In this document: one piece after another, positions 10,506-21,436 of the stretch
Layout: every line of letters starts with the position of its first letter
How positions within the stretch are numbered: the stretch's first letter is position 1
Origin: Setoptus koraiensis
Taxonomy: Eukaryota; Arthropoda
DNA length: 64,000 nucleotides
Direction: 5' to 3'
Assembly: GCA_048013815.1 (NCBI GenBank)
Contig: CM106585.1
Span: 19,778,001 to 19,842,000 of the forward strand
Program-made: the position numbers and the translations under genes
Notes under the pieces: generated by a model
Seen by the model: only the letters and a program-made list of their open reading frames with translations
What the model was told of the DNA's origin: nothing
Databases searched by the model: none

Positions 10506-13500
10506 ATCAACAACAAATTGTATCACCTGGCTGCGCTTGTGGCGCTGACTCGGTAAACATCATCAACAAGCGACTCACCTATTGCGGCGCCGAGACTAGC
10601 GAGCGGATGAGTCAGTCGGGCCGGCCGGCAGTGGATTGCACAGCAGTGCAGAATACCCAAAAGTTGAGCAGTCATAGTGCGGCAGCGATTTCGACGCTTT
10701 GGACGGCCAATTGTCGACGAATGGTATCGCACGGCGTTCAGCAGCAACAGCAATCGGTGGCGGCGAGCACGTTTTCAGCGGCCGACACATCATCCTGCAA
10801 ACAACAGCAACAGCCTCAACAACGGCAACAGCAACAACAGCAGCAGCAGCAACAACAGGTGCATGCTCATCAGCCGAAACTATCCATTGGCAGCGATTAT
10901 CGGTATTTAGCAGCAAGTGCACAACGACAGCAGCAGCGACAGCAGCAACAACAACAACAGCAGCAGCAACAACAGCGCCAGTCGATAATGACAGCCAATG
11001 AAACAGTGGGCAAAAGTGTCGCAGCCAGTCAACAGCAGCCAGCAAGCCAGCTCAAACGAACGCCGCAAAACAAAACAGCGGACCAAACGACAACAAACGA
11101 CGCAGCAGCAACTGTAACTGCCGACAATCAGCGCCTCGTATCGCCTCAGCGCCCCCAGATCAGCCTGACAAGATCGCCGGGCCAGAACAGAGTGGCCCCC
11201 ATTAATTGGCAGCAGCAGCCAGCAACGGTGAGCCAACAGGGCGAGCAGGTAAAATATTACGCAATGAAGCCGCAGCAAGCAACGCCGACAACAGCCATCA
11301 AAATGGCCTCACATCCATCAGGCGCAGTTGTTGCGACTGGTCAACGGGTTGACGATTTGACAGCGCACAAAACAGTCAATAATTATAGTCATACGAGGCA
11401 AAACGTTGCATCAACGGCCTCAACAAGCGCATCAACCCTGGCCAGACAAACGGTGACCAGCGGCCAGCCGACAGGCGTGAATTGTGCCAGCGCCAACACT
11501 CTCGGCGCTGTGACTATTCTCAAGCGGGGCACCAAATTGCCCGAGGACGCGGCCCACAGCCAGTCGCAACAACAGCAGCAACAACAGCAACAACAACAGC
11601 AACAACAACGAGCGCGGCCGCAAACGGACTGCAACAAGCAGCAAACTTTTGGTTGTTGTTGTTGCTCGTCCGCGTCCGCGACCAAACCGCACCCAAACAC
11701 GTTCAGTACAGACACCAACCAAGATTCCAGTGCCGCTTACCTGCGACTGGTCATCACAGACAAATTAGACGCGGGTCTCAGAGACATTCTATTGGACTTG
11801 ACGAGTCCGCGCCAGGCCAACGCAACGAGCAATAATTGTGCTATAACCGATGACCAGTTGCGTCAGCTTATGTTGCTGGCCACCGTTGTCAGCAGCAGCA
11901 GCAGCAACAACAGCAGTAATCACGACTTGCGCCACAATTGTAATCAGTCAATCGCCGGCAACTTGCAGCGGCAAACCGCACTGGCCCCACACCGGACAAT
12001 CGCATGCTCAGATCACGCCCCAAACAGTTGGTTGCGTCTGGCCCGATTGCCCCAGTTGGAGCCGCTACCGGAAGTGGCGCAAACGGAAGTTGCAGTGAAC
12101 GACAATGACAAGTGCACAAGATGTGATACAAGGTCGAGGTCGGCGCCACCAATGGCCAGTTGCAGTGGCCATGAAACGACAACGACGACGAAACGACCGA
12201 TAAGCGACCATTGTTTAGAGCAGCACACATGCGCTAGAATACGATATGATACGATGGACGAAACGAACGATACCAACAACGACAACAAGAGCGAAAATAA
12301 GAGCGCAACAACAAGTGATAATGATGAAAACATGAAAATAAATGGCACTGATGACGTGATCTCGATAAGCGACGGTGGCGCCAAAACGGTGCCGATATCG
12401 CGCCGGTTGCCTTACAAATTGAACAGCGGCGGCAATATTGATAACAATGAACAACAGCGACAGCTCGATAAAGTGATCGACGACAAGCGCGTTGGCTCAA
12501 CAGGTGGCCAGCGGCAGCCAGTGATAGAGGCGACAAGAACGGGGGAGTTAATCAGTGCCAGCGAGCTCATAAACGGTACTAATTGCCGCAAACAAGTGGA
12601 CAATTGTCGAGGCGGGTCATCATCGTTCGGAGACCAAAATTTAGCTGCGACAATTGTCAGCAACATCGATGAGCGGCGCCAAGCGCCAAATCAAATTGGC
12701 GAGGGCGGCCATTTTGAGCCGGCTGACACGACATACAACGGCGCCACTGGAAATGCCAGTTGCGTAATCAGCAACAATCAAATCAGCAAGACGGCAAGAC
12801 GGCAGCGACAAGACAACAGCGAGACGCTGGATTCGGATAAGAGACTCAATTGTGATAACTTTACTTTGTTGTTGGATAATGGCGGCGATAAAGCGGCGAC
12901 AACGGCAGCCAGAGCAGCGACAACGACAACAGCGACACTGACAGCCCGAGCAGCAAAAACAACAACGACGACGACAGCAACTCAACCAAATGTAAACTCT
13001 CAAAATAGTTGTGCCACTATTTTGTACAGTTTTGATAGTTGCGCCATCGGGCCGACTACCACAAGTGCCGGCACCGCTGGTAGCCATGACGAGGCAGCTC
13101 GCCGCGATGATATGGCGGCGGCGGCGCTGATAGATCGGCGACAAAACAACGAGATAAACAACACACAAACTGGAGCAGCGCCGACGATTTGCCTATCGAC
13201 GGGCGCCGCTGCAGGCAATATCGCACACGCTGCCGCCGCAAATGCCGAGCCAACAGCGCCAACAACAACAGCAACAACAACAGCAACAACGGCAACAACA
13301 GCAGCAACAACAACGGCAACAACGACGGCGGTAGCAACGACGGCCGAGACGACAATTCGTTGCGACGGCCACAGAGACAGCGACAGCCAGTGCGCGACAT
13401 GCACAACAACAAATACAGCTATTTGCACAACAAATAATAAAGAAAAAACAACGACGACGCTAATGGTCTCGCCAGCAGCCACATTGGCAACAGCAACAGC

Positions 13501-14773
13501 GACAGCGAGCGACAGTGTTGCCGCCGTGAGCAACACTGCAACAAGCCACTCGAGCGCTCGCCAATCGAGTAGCGATCTCGCCAATGCAGCGACTAGCCAA
13601 ACAGCGGCACAGACGGCAGTTGCGACTCACAGTCAGACAGCAACAACCCGTCGGGCTGCCAACGACGACGACGACGACGACGACGACAAACACAGAGCTC
13701 GCCAGGCCGGCGATCAGGCTATCATTAGAAAGAGTAACAAGTGTAGCAGCAGCGACTGCAAACAAAGCTGTAACATTGTAGCAAATTGTGCAGTTTATCG
13801 CCAATTGCGTAACACACACAAAGATCGCAATCAGGCGCCGGCAAGTGGCAGCCGAATCGACAACAGCGGCAACAGCGACATTGGCGACATTAGCAGCGAC
13901 ATCGGCGGCAGCGACATTAGCAACAGTAGGCCAGTAGGTGGCCAGCCAGCGATAGACAGTCGGCGAGAGGACACAACGACAGGTGATTCAGGTTGCACAG
14001 GTGACTCGGCAAGCGGACAACAATTGAAAGTTGCCCACCACCAGAACAGCAGCAGCAGCGCCAATCGGCAGCCAGTGGGCGACGGCAGCAGCAACAGCGA
14101 CAGTGATTGCAGAGGGCACAAGTTGTTGCCCAGTGGTTCTACCCAGCGAGCCCAACAACCCGAGTTAGTGACAGCGCCGACAGGTGACACACTGGCACAG
14201 GTGAGCAGCGATCAGCGACACAAAGCGGCAAGTGACAAGTTGGCCGCAAGTTTCACCTGCTCAGTGAAAAGCAGCGCCCACAGCGGCACCAGTTGCGGCA
14301 ACCTGCGGGCCGCAAGCGAAACAAGCTCGACCACGCCGGACAAGTGTGGACCGGCCAAACGGGAGCCGGCGGACGGGCCTACCAGCAACGCACACACACA
14401 ACGGGAATCGGCGCAGCCAGCTCAGGTGAGCGGACAAGCGGCGCTCGGGCAACACGAAATGGAAACGAGAGCCACCAAGAAGCCCGTCGATTACCCGACA
14501 CCGACGGCAGCGGCCGCCGCCGCCGCGATCACGTCAACCAGCAACAGCAAGCGCACCCCCAGCGGCAAGAGGGGCGCCCATGGGGCCGGCAACGCCAGCG
14601 CTTACGCCGCGCCCGCCCATGTCGCGGATTCGCAGCACAGGCAGCAAAACAATTTGTCACGGAACGACAACGACAGAAGCACCAGTAAAAGGCAACAGCA
14701 ACTGCTCGCAACAGCGACACCCACAGGTAAGTGCAACGAGAGCGACGAGACAACTCATTCCTTGACTCCGTGA
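8786..14773 (+). CDS. Giant Gln/Asn/Thr/Ser-rich open exon, function unknown
   Basis: A single frame is open from 8735 to 14773; the first ATG is at 8786 (about 1,995 codons). I recognise no domain. It is mostly low complexity: Asn runs near 9215-9270, Gln runs near 10395, 10820-10855, 10930-10975 and 11565-11610, Thr runs near 10480 and 13260-13330, Cys runs from TGT repeats near 10158 and 11652, an Asp run near 13662-13690 and an Ala run near 14508-14525. The other plus-strand frames are broken every hundred codons or so, so the open frame is unlikely to be chance even with low T content. The exon probably ends at 14726, where CACAG is followed by GTAAGT, rather than at the TGA 45 bases on. 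Large Gln-rich exons like this occur in arthropod transcription and chromatin regulators, but nothing here proves that role. Confidence 0.6.
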
Positions 14774-14874
14774 GTGCGCCGAGAGCAACCCTTTTCCGAT
14801 CGCCTTCCGGTCGCCGGGAGATCAACGGCCGCCAGGGCGGCGCACCTGATCGGGCCGCCCGCGGTGCCCGTCCG

Positions 14875-14930
14875 TCGCTGGTTGCCCGTCGCTGGTTGCC
14901 CGTAGCCGGTTGCCCGTCGCCGGTTGCCAG
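14875..14930. repeat. 14-bp minisatellite, four copies
   Basis: Four consecutive 14-base units of the type TCGCTGGTTGCCCG with point changes, followed by a decayed partial unit, just after the giant exon. Confidence 0.8.
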
Positions 14931-15466
14931 TGGCGGTTGCGGGCTTGCCGAGTGGTCCGGTCCGCATCCGATTGGCAGCGCAAGCTCGCAAGGTAACGCG
15001 GTCTCGCATTGTCTGGCGAATCGACATCGGACAGACACATTTGACGGATCACTCTGGCCTTCGTCGTGCAATCTGACGCCCTCTGTGCGCCCCTGGCGAG
15101 CAGAAAAAAAGCGACCGGAAAATGGTGGGAAAAATCGCATACGGCAATATTTGCAGTATATTCACACACAAATATTTACGGTGTATTCACAGACAAATAT
15201 TTGCACACTGGCAAACATGTAAAACTGGAGAACCGGGTCGCAGTTGATGGGCCTATTGTCGGCAGTCGTTGTTGGCGGCAGCTCGGCATTGTCGGCATTG
15301 ATGGCATCGTGGGCACCGTTTGTTTGTCAGACAGACGATGGCGAAACAGCCAGACAGTGGGTGACACAGTTAACTGATGGTTAGCGAGAGCCACTAGTTG
15401 CAACCTGTGGTGTCCATGCCAAATCGAGAATCGAGTCGCTCTTGAACACACAAACAACAGGTGCTG

Positions 15467-15557
15467 GTGACAAATGACAGATGACAGTTGACAGATGACA
15501 GATGACAGATGACAGATGACAGGTGACTGTTGACAGATGACAGGTGACAGTTGACAG
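15467..15557. repeat. 7-bp minisatellite (RTGACAG), 13 units
   Basis: Thirteen heptamers in perfect register; eleven contain TGACAG and the others are GTGACAA and GTGACTG. TGACAG is the core recognised by TALE homeodomain proteins (Meis/Homothorax, TGIF), so the array could be a homotypic site cluster or just a slipped repeat. Confidence 0.85.
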
Positions 15558-16298
15558 TGGTTAGCAGGCAACAAGCTGGCATTGAGAGAGACAGAGAAGG
15601 CACGGGTAGCGGGTTTGTGCTACAGGTAACGGCGCACAGTGACTGAAGAGACATGGATCGACAAGAGCTCATTGTTGTTGCCTGTCAGTATTACGCAATC
15701 GTTGGTGCTACCTGACAATGTGAGAACATTGTCGACGACATGCGTGTATGTGTGTGTGTGTGTGTGTGTTTGTCTGACAAGCGCATTCCTGCTAAATATA
15801 CGCACACAAATGCTCACCTTTAGCTGACTAGTCTAGTCGGACTGTACAACAACACATCGGCACCAGGTGACAGTGTTGCCAACGGTAGATATGGTGTGCT
15901 GTTGCACTTGTTGGGCATGTACAAAATTTACATGCTGACAGCAAATTAAGCAGTGTGTTTGCATTGTGCAAATCATCACGTAACGTGATTTTGAGAGGCT
16001 GACGCGCTCATGGCCAATATTGCGTAATCATTGCATAACCGTAACTATTGTGACGGCGTTGTTGCTACTGATTGTTGTAGCAACTGTCGGACAGTTATCG
16101 CATAATTATGCATACATATGCAAGTGCAACAAAGGGAGCATGGCATGAGAAGCATGGCGCCATGACAGCCAGGCGACGGGGTACATACATGAGGCACACT
16201 GCTCTCTCATATATATTTATTTATGGATATCTCTTCATGTGCACATGTCCGCATGTCCAATCAGCGTACCTACACGACTGCAAAATCTCAGCAGTCTA

Positions 16299-16350
16299 CT
16301 ACTATCCCGACTACTATCCCGACTACTATCCCGACTACTATCCCGACTAC
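16299..16350. repeat. 12-bp minisatellite TACTATCCCGAC, about 4.3 copies
   Basis: Four identical 12-base units plus a partial one lie in tandem with almost no divergence, suggesting recent expansion. Confidence 0.85.
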
Positions 16351-16838
16351 AAGACTCCGGTGGCTAGACTCTAGCGGCGAGACTCTAGCGGCGAGACTTT
16401 GGCAGCTCGCGGTTGGCAGATGGCGGATTTCGTCGAGCGGATTGGCAAGCGCTAGAGGGGCGCATGACATTGACGATTTTCCAGTGATTATCGTGATGGC
16501 AGCCAATTTAAAGCAATTGGAATAATAAATAATCGTGCCATTGTCTGGCGTGCAGCTTGCCAGATGGGCCTCGTTGGTGTTTGTTCGTAGGCTCGTCGTG
16601 CAAATTGGCTTGTCGAGCGTGAACTTGGCAACATATACGGACATATGTCTATATATATCTATGTGCACATCTTACAACATATCTTATAATATACATCTCG
16701 CAGTGTGCATGCTCGCAGATATATATGGAAGCGAAATGGGGATATTATTATTAGCGATAAGTCAGATCAGGACGGGCAAACATATCGGAATGGGGCTGCT
16801 CAAAACACCCATGCTGGCTTCACAAAATACCGAGGCCC

Positions 16839-16895
16839 GCTAGCTCGGCCATGTTGGCTAGCTCGGCCATGTTGGCTAGCTCGGCCATGCTAGCT
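16839..16895. repeat. 18-bp tandem repeat, three copies
   Basis: Three copies of GCTAGCTCGGCCATGTTG, the last with a changed end. Each carries the palindrome GCTAGC. Confidence 0.8.
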
Positions 16896-17466
16896 AGACC
16901 GGCGGCCCGAACGGCGGCCCGATCGGCGGGCAGCGTTGCTGCGGGACACGCCGGCGTGACCGAGAGGCGAAAGACAATGAAGCCTGTTTGCCCGTCCCGT
17001 TTGCCCGGCTGGCTGTTGTTTGTCTTGTTTGCGACGGTGACAACTCCTATGTGAGCGCTGCCATCATATCGCTGCAAACTGCTGCTCCGGCTGCCACTAC
17101 CGACCGTCGTGAGTTAACAGTGTGACACAGCAAACAGCCACAAACAACAACAAACACACATTATCCCCTCGCAAGCTGCCTGCTCATTTGGATCTGCTGC
17201 CGGTCTAGCCAGAGTGGCTAGACCGGCCGGCCTAGGCTGCACATGGGCTAACTAAACCGCTCATAACTGCATCTACTTGCACTAGGCACTTTAGACCGGC
17301 CGAGAGCCGAGCGTTGAGAGCCGAGCGTTGAGAGCCGAGAGTCGAGAGCAAGCAGTGTTTGGCCATCTCCATCTAGTTTATGGCCCTGCCGTGATACTGT
17401 GTCAATTAAACAGCGCACACTGTTATTTTCGTCGTCTTGGCAGGCCGGCCGGCCGGCTAGACGACT

Positions 17467-17514
17467 ATGCACTGCAAACTGGCTAGATGTATGCACTACG
17501 AACTGGCTAGATGT
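17467..17514. repeat. 24-bp direct repeat, two copies
   Basis: Two adjacent units beginning ATGCACT and ending GGCTAGATGT, two mismatches, next to GGCCGGCC-rich sequence. Confidence 0.7.
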
Positions 17515-17691
17515 AGTACTGGCAGTGTCGGCCGGCCGGCCAGCACCCAGTCGAGTCGCTAGCTGCTCGTGTGTTTGTGTGTCTAGGCTAACAACGACAT
17601 CCAATCTCGGCTGTGTGTCGAGCTGACAGCAGCCGGCGAGAAGGAGAACGCGCCGAGAGTTCAACAAACTCGAGCAGCGGCGAAACTCGAG

Positions 17692-17727
17692 TGAAACTCG
17701 AGCAAACTCGAGCAAACTCGAGCAAAC
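17692..17727. repeat. 10-bp repeat AAACTCGAGC, three to four copies
   Basis: Tandem AAACTCGAG units, each with the palindrome CTCGAG. Confidence 0.7.
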
Positions 17728-19315
17728 TGTCTCCATTATTTGGCAATAATTAATTGCCCGGCCCGTAGTGTCGTCGTCGTCTGTGTCTCAATTTGCGCTT
17801 GCTCGATGGCTGCCAGCCGGGCACCAATGGCTGCCGAGTTGCTGTCGCCGGCCGACTTGCCACAAGACCCGGCGAGCGAGCTCGGCAGGCATGACGGCCG
17901 CGCCGCAGCACAAGCGTGCGGCCAGCCACCGGACCGCCAGTTGTCCGGACGGACGGCCGGCCGGATAACTGGCCGCCGGCAGCTTGTGCCGGCTCCTCGG
18001 CCTATCGCAACAGCATCGCGCCAGCTAAATCAAGAAACGAGTTATGTGAGCGATGCCCGCTCTCTGTCCCGTTCAATGGCCAATGGGCCACTTGAATGGG
18101 TCCAACCGGCTTCAATGGGCCACTCAAACGGATCAATGGTGGCGATAAGCGAGCGAGCGAGCGAGCGAAAGTTCACTCGCAACATCCTATTGGCCGGGCG
18201 GCCGGTCGCCAGTTGTTGCGGCTCGTCGCATTAACTGTTCCAATTCATTCAGCCGGCCGACCGTCGTTCGCCTGCCGCAAAGAGCTGGCCCGAGATGCGG
18301 TTGCGGCATCGTCCAGTGCGGCCATTTCGGCCCACAATTCTGGCACCGCAAAGGCCAGCCAAACCGGAAACGGCATTCATGCGGCGCGTTTGTGTGCGCT
18401 CTTGCTGGCTGTTCAGCCGTTGACCGTTCGCGTCCATTGTCGTCGACGGTGTTGGCGTTGCTGTCGTTGTTGCTGCTGTCGTTGTTGTTGCCGTTGTTGT
18501 CGTTCAACGTGAGGGCATTTGGCGAGGATAAATAAATATTATTGTATTACGCACAATGTTGTGCGTGATTGATGATAGCACGCCGCTCCGTTAGTTGCAT
18601 GCCGCCAGTTAGGTAATGGGCTGGCCGCCGGTTGGGTTAGTGGGGTTGTTCGCACGCTCACAAAGGCGAGCCCACAATGGCGAGCTGGCCAATGGCTGCC
18701 AACAAGCAGTGTCAGTGGCGTGCAAAGGCGCAATCAGCGTTAGTTGCGCAACGTCGAGCTCGACCAGTGGCTCGCCTTATCGCCGCTGCCCATCAGCAGC
18801 AACAACGGCAACAACAGCGCCAGCAACAACAACAGCGGCAACAACAACAGCAACAACAACAGCAGCAACAACTACTCTATGGCACCAATCGGACGGCGCT
18901 CGCACACACAATTGATGAAATGGTTAGATAAAGGTTTGCGAAAGTGATTCGCTCGCCGCCAGAAATGAAGACGTCCAGCGCTCACCTGTTAATCGAAGCG
19001 CATTATTGTGGCCAGCGTTGCATGAGGTGCGCACCCAGAGCACCAACCCACTGTCTGGCTGTCCGAGCGTCTGACTAACGGACCGACTGACTGACTGGCA
19101 GAGCATTGGCTGGAATGGAGCACACAAAAGACGATGAATAACAAACAAACAACCGCTGACCACGACGCCAGCAACAGGTTGCGACTGCAACCTGTTGCAG
19201 CACTCATCGATCGGATCGATTTGTGCGCCGCAGCCGCCACAGCGGCCGCCGTTAACCGCTGATCGTTAGAGCGAAAGATCACGGCTTAATCAAGTGACCG
19301 CTCACCTGATCAGTC

Positions 19316-19353
19316 TGGTCTGGCCTAGCCTGGCCTGGCCTGGCCTGGCCTGG
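19316..19353. repeat. 5-bp repeat (TGGCC)n
   Basis: About seven units of TGGYC/TGGCC with two variant units at the left end. Confidence 0.8.
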
Positions 19354-20205
19354 GATAGATCGGGCCAGCGATTTGGTGGCCCGTTGCTCATGTGAGCGGC
19401 CAACGGCAAACAAATTGCCGTTGCAATTTGTGCACGATTGATTGCATTTGCGGCGACTGGCAGCGTTGGCCCAATCAATTTGCTTGCCGCCTCATGGCTA
19501 ACGGCTGGCAATGGGCTTGTTGTATGTTTGCTTGTATGACCCAAACACTGCAAACACACATTACATTGTATTTGATTGGCTTACGTCATGAGTGGCCAAT
19601 GAGCGCCAATCATCGGCGCTTGTTTCACTGTGGCCCACTGATAGCTATCTAATAATAAGTTACTATTCAGCCATACGTACGCACTTGCCATTGCATTAAT
19701 GCTGCTTGGCATGCTGACAACGGTTACACTGACCGTTTTGTCGGGCCGGCTTGTGAGCCCGACAAAACTGGCCCGACTGGCCAATCAACTCGTAGTAGCA
19801 GTTAACCCGTTGTGGCAACGGCACTCACTTGTGAGCGAATGGCCGTCGAGCCAGCTAACTGGCTCGTTAATGCTATCAGTCGATCGCAGCCGACTAATTA
19901 TTGTGCCCTGACTCATTAACGAGCCGTTTGTTTGCAAGTGCCCATCGGTGTCCATTGATACAGGGACAAGTTATGCGCCTTGCAGAAACAAGGGCGCAAC
20001 AGCAACTGCAACCACTGACGGCAGCTAGTGGTCACCGGCCAGTTGCGTGCCCAAAATTATAACCGTACTATTATTACTGCTGTGTTACGTCACAACAGTT
20101 GGGGGCGATAATAGTTGGCTCGTGACGACAATGCATTGCGCTTGTATGTTGACCCTGATCATCAGGGCCTGATGAACCGTTACACGGCTGAACGTTTGCG
20201 CAACG

Positions 20206-20228
20206 TATTACGTAATACAATTACGTAA
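20206..20228. promoter_or_regulatory. Paired TTACGTAA palindromes, candidate bZIP site
   Basis: TTACGTAA occurs at 20208-20215 and 20221-20228, the first inside the perfect 14-base palindrome GTATTACGTAATAC. TTACGTAA is the known site of PAR/NFIL3-type bZIP factors (Pdp1, vrille). Related octamers (TTACGCAA, TTACGTCA) recur in the same long non-coding region. Binding is inferred. Confidence 0.4.
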
Positions 20229-20933
20229 TACACAGCGCAGTGGCGCGCGTTCCAAGCAGCAACTCTGTCAATTGATGGCAATTGTAACTTACAATTTGTA
20301 AGAGAATTCCGTCTGCACAATTATATGCAATTATGTCAACTCAATCATGTCGTAACAACAACAACAACAACAACAACAGTCCAATCTAATGAGCGACAAG
20401 TCAGGAGTTTGGCTCATAGGAGCACAGGTTGTGACGCGCGCTGAAATGAATTGATTTCCAATCGGTACGAGCAAATGACACGAGCATGTCTGATGAACAA
20501 GCACCCAGTCCGACTGGATGTGACAGCAGCATGACAATTATTGCCCTTGTTTACTACACTTGTTTCTCACAAACTCTGCTCTGTGTAGACTCTGCTCTGT
20601 GTAGTCTACCCAGTCTGGGTAACCCAGACAGACAACCGAAGGCTCCGCCAACATGGCGCGCACCAAATGTCAACTGTCAATGTCGAGCCAGCTGCTTGCC
20701 AGTGATTGTAGCTGCGACATTGCATCATCCTGTCACCTCAGCCAGCTTACCTTGTCATAAATTATGACTCATGATATAGTAATATAGACGTAACATGAGC
20801 TTATCATTAGCTTATTATCGCCTCACCTATTGCGCTTATACATTGTGTTTGTCTATTGATGACTGGCGCGCACACTACTGTCATCGCGCACCGCATTGTG
20901 CGACCACAACATTACGCAATGCAATGTGCCTGC

Positions 20934-20985
20934 GCTCACCTGTAACTAATACTGAAATAGCTCACCTGTAATCAATACTGAAATA
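20934..20985. repeat. 26-bp direct repeat, two copies
   Basis: Two adjacent 26-base units start GCTCACCTGTAA and end ACTGAAATA, differing at two positions. Read on the minus strand each has a TTACAGGTGAGC donor-like sequence. Confidence 0.75.
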
Positions 20986-21405
20986 AACAGTAATAATTGT
21001 GGTAACAAGTGGCCGTTTCCGTCGAAATGGAAAGCTATCAGGCTAATAGTATTGGCTTGAAATTAGCTGAATTGCGTTCAAATTTGGCGCCCGCTGCACT
21101 TTGCAACTGCACAGACGACACACACACACACACACACAAGACAGTGTTGTGTGCTACAGTTGTCAGTTGGCTGTTCTGTGTGAGCTTGCGAGCGCTGGCG
21201 AGCTGTTGAGCGTTTGACAAAAGTGCATCGCGACTCGCGAGAGTCTCTCGCTGCACTGGCAAGCCTGTCACAAGCGCACTCGATGCTGCCGTTCGCCGCA
21301 CTGCCAGTGGATAGTGCACAAGCTCGCAAGCCAGCAGCAAGCTAGCACAACTGGCTAGCATTACACTCACCATTCGATCTGCTCCAACAGGCGCTGGTGT
21401 GTGTG

Positions 21406-21436
<31 letters not shown>

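Noticed and set aside
9166..13584. Long antisense ORFs opposite the giant Gln-rich exon (for example 9166-9744, 9745-10380 and 13000-13584)
   Set aside because: They are Leu/Val/Cys/Ser repeats that mirror the CAA/CAG repeats of the plus strand. They overlap each other and lack any domain.
14529..15222. Overlapping ORFs on both strands across the end of the giant exon
   Set aside because: They arise from GC-rich sequence and a 14-bp minisatellite, and no conserved motif is seen.
15467..16350. CRISPR-like array
   Set aside because: Repeats are directly adjacent without unique spacers, and the genome is animal.
17740..18234. 164-codon plus-strand ORF in the long non-coding region
   Set aside because: GC-rich, no recognisable domain, no matching splice sites, and competing ORFs of similar size on the other strand.
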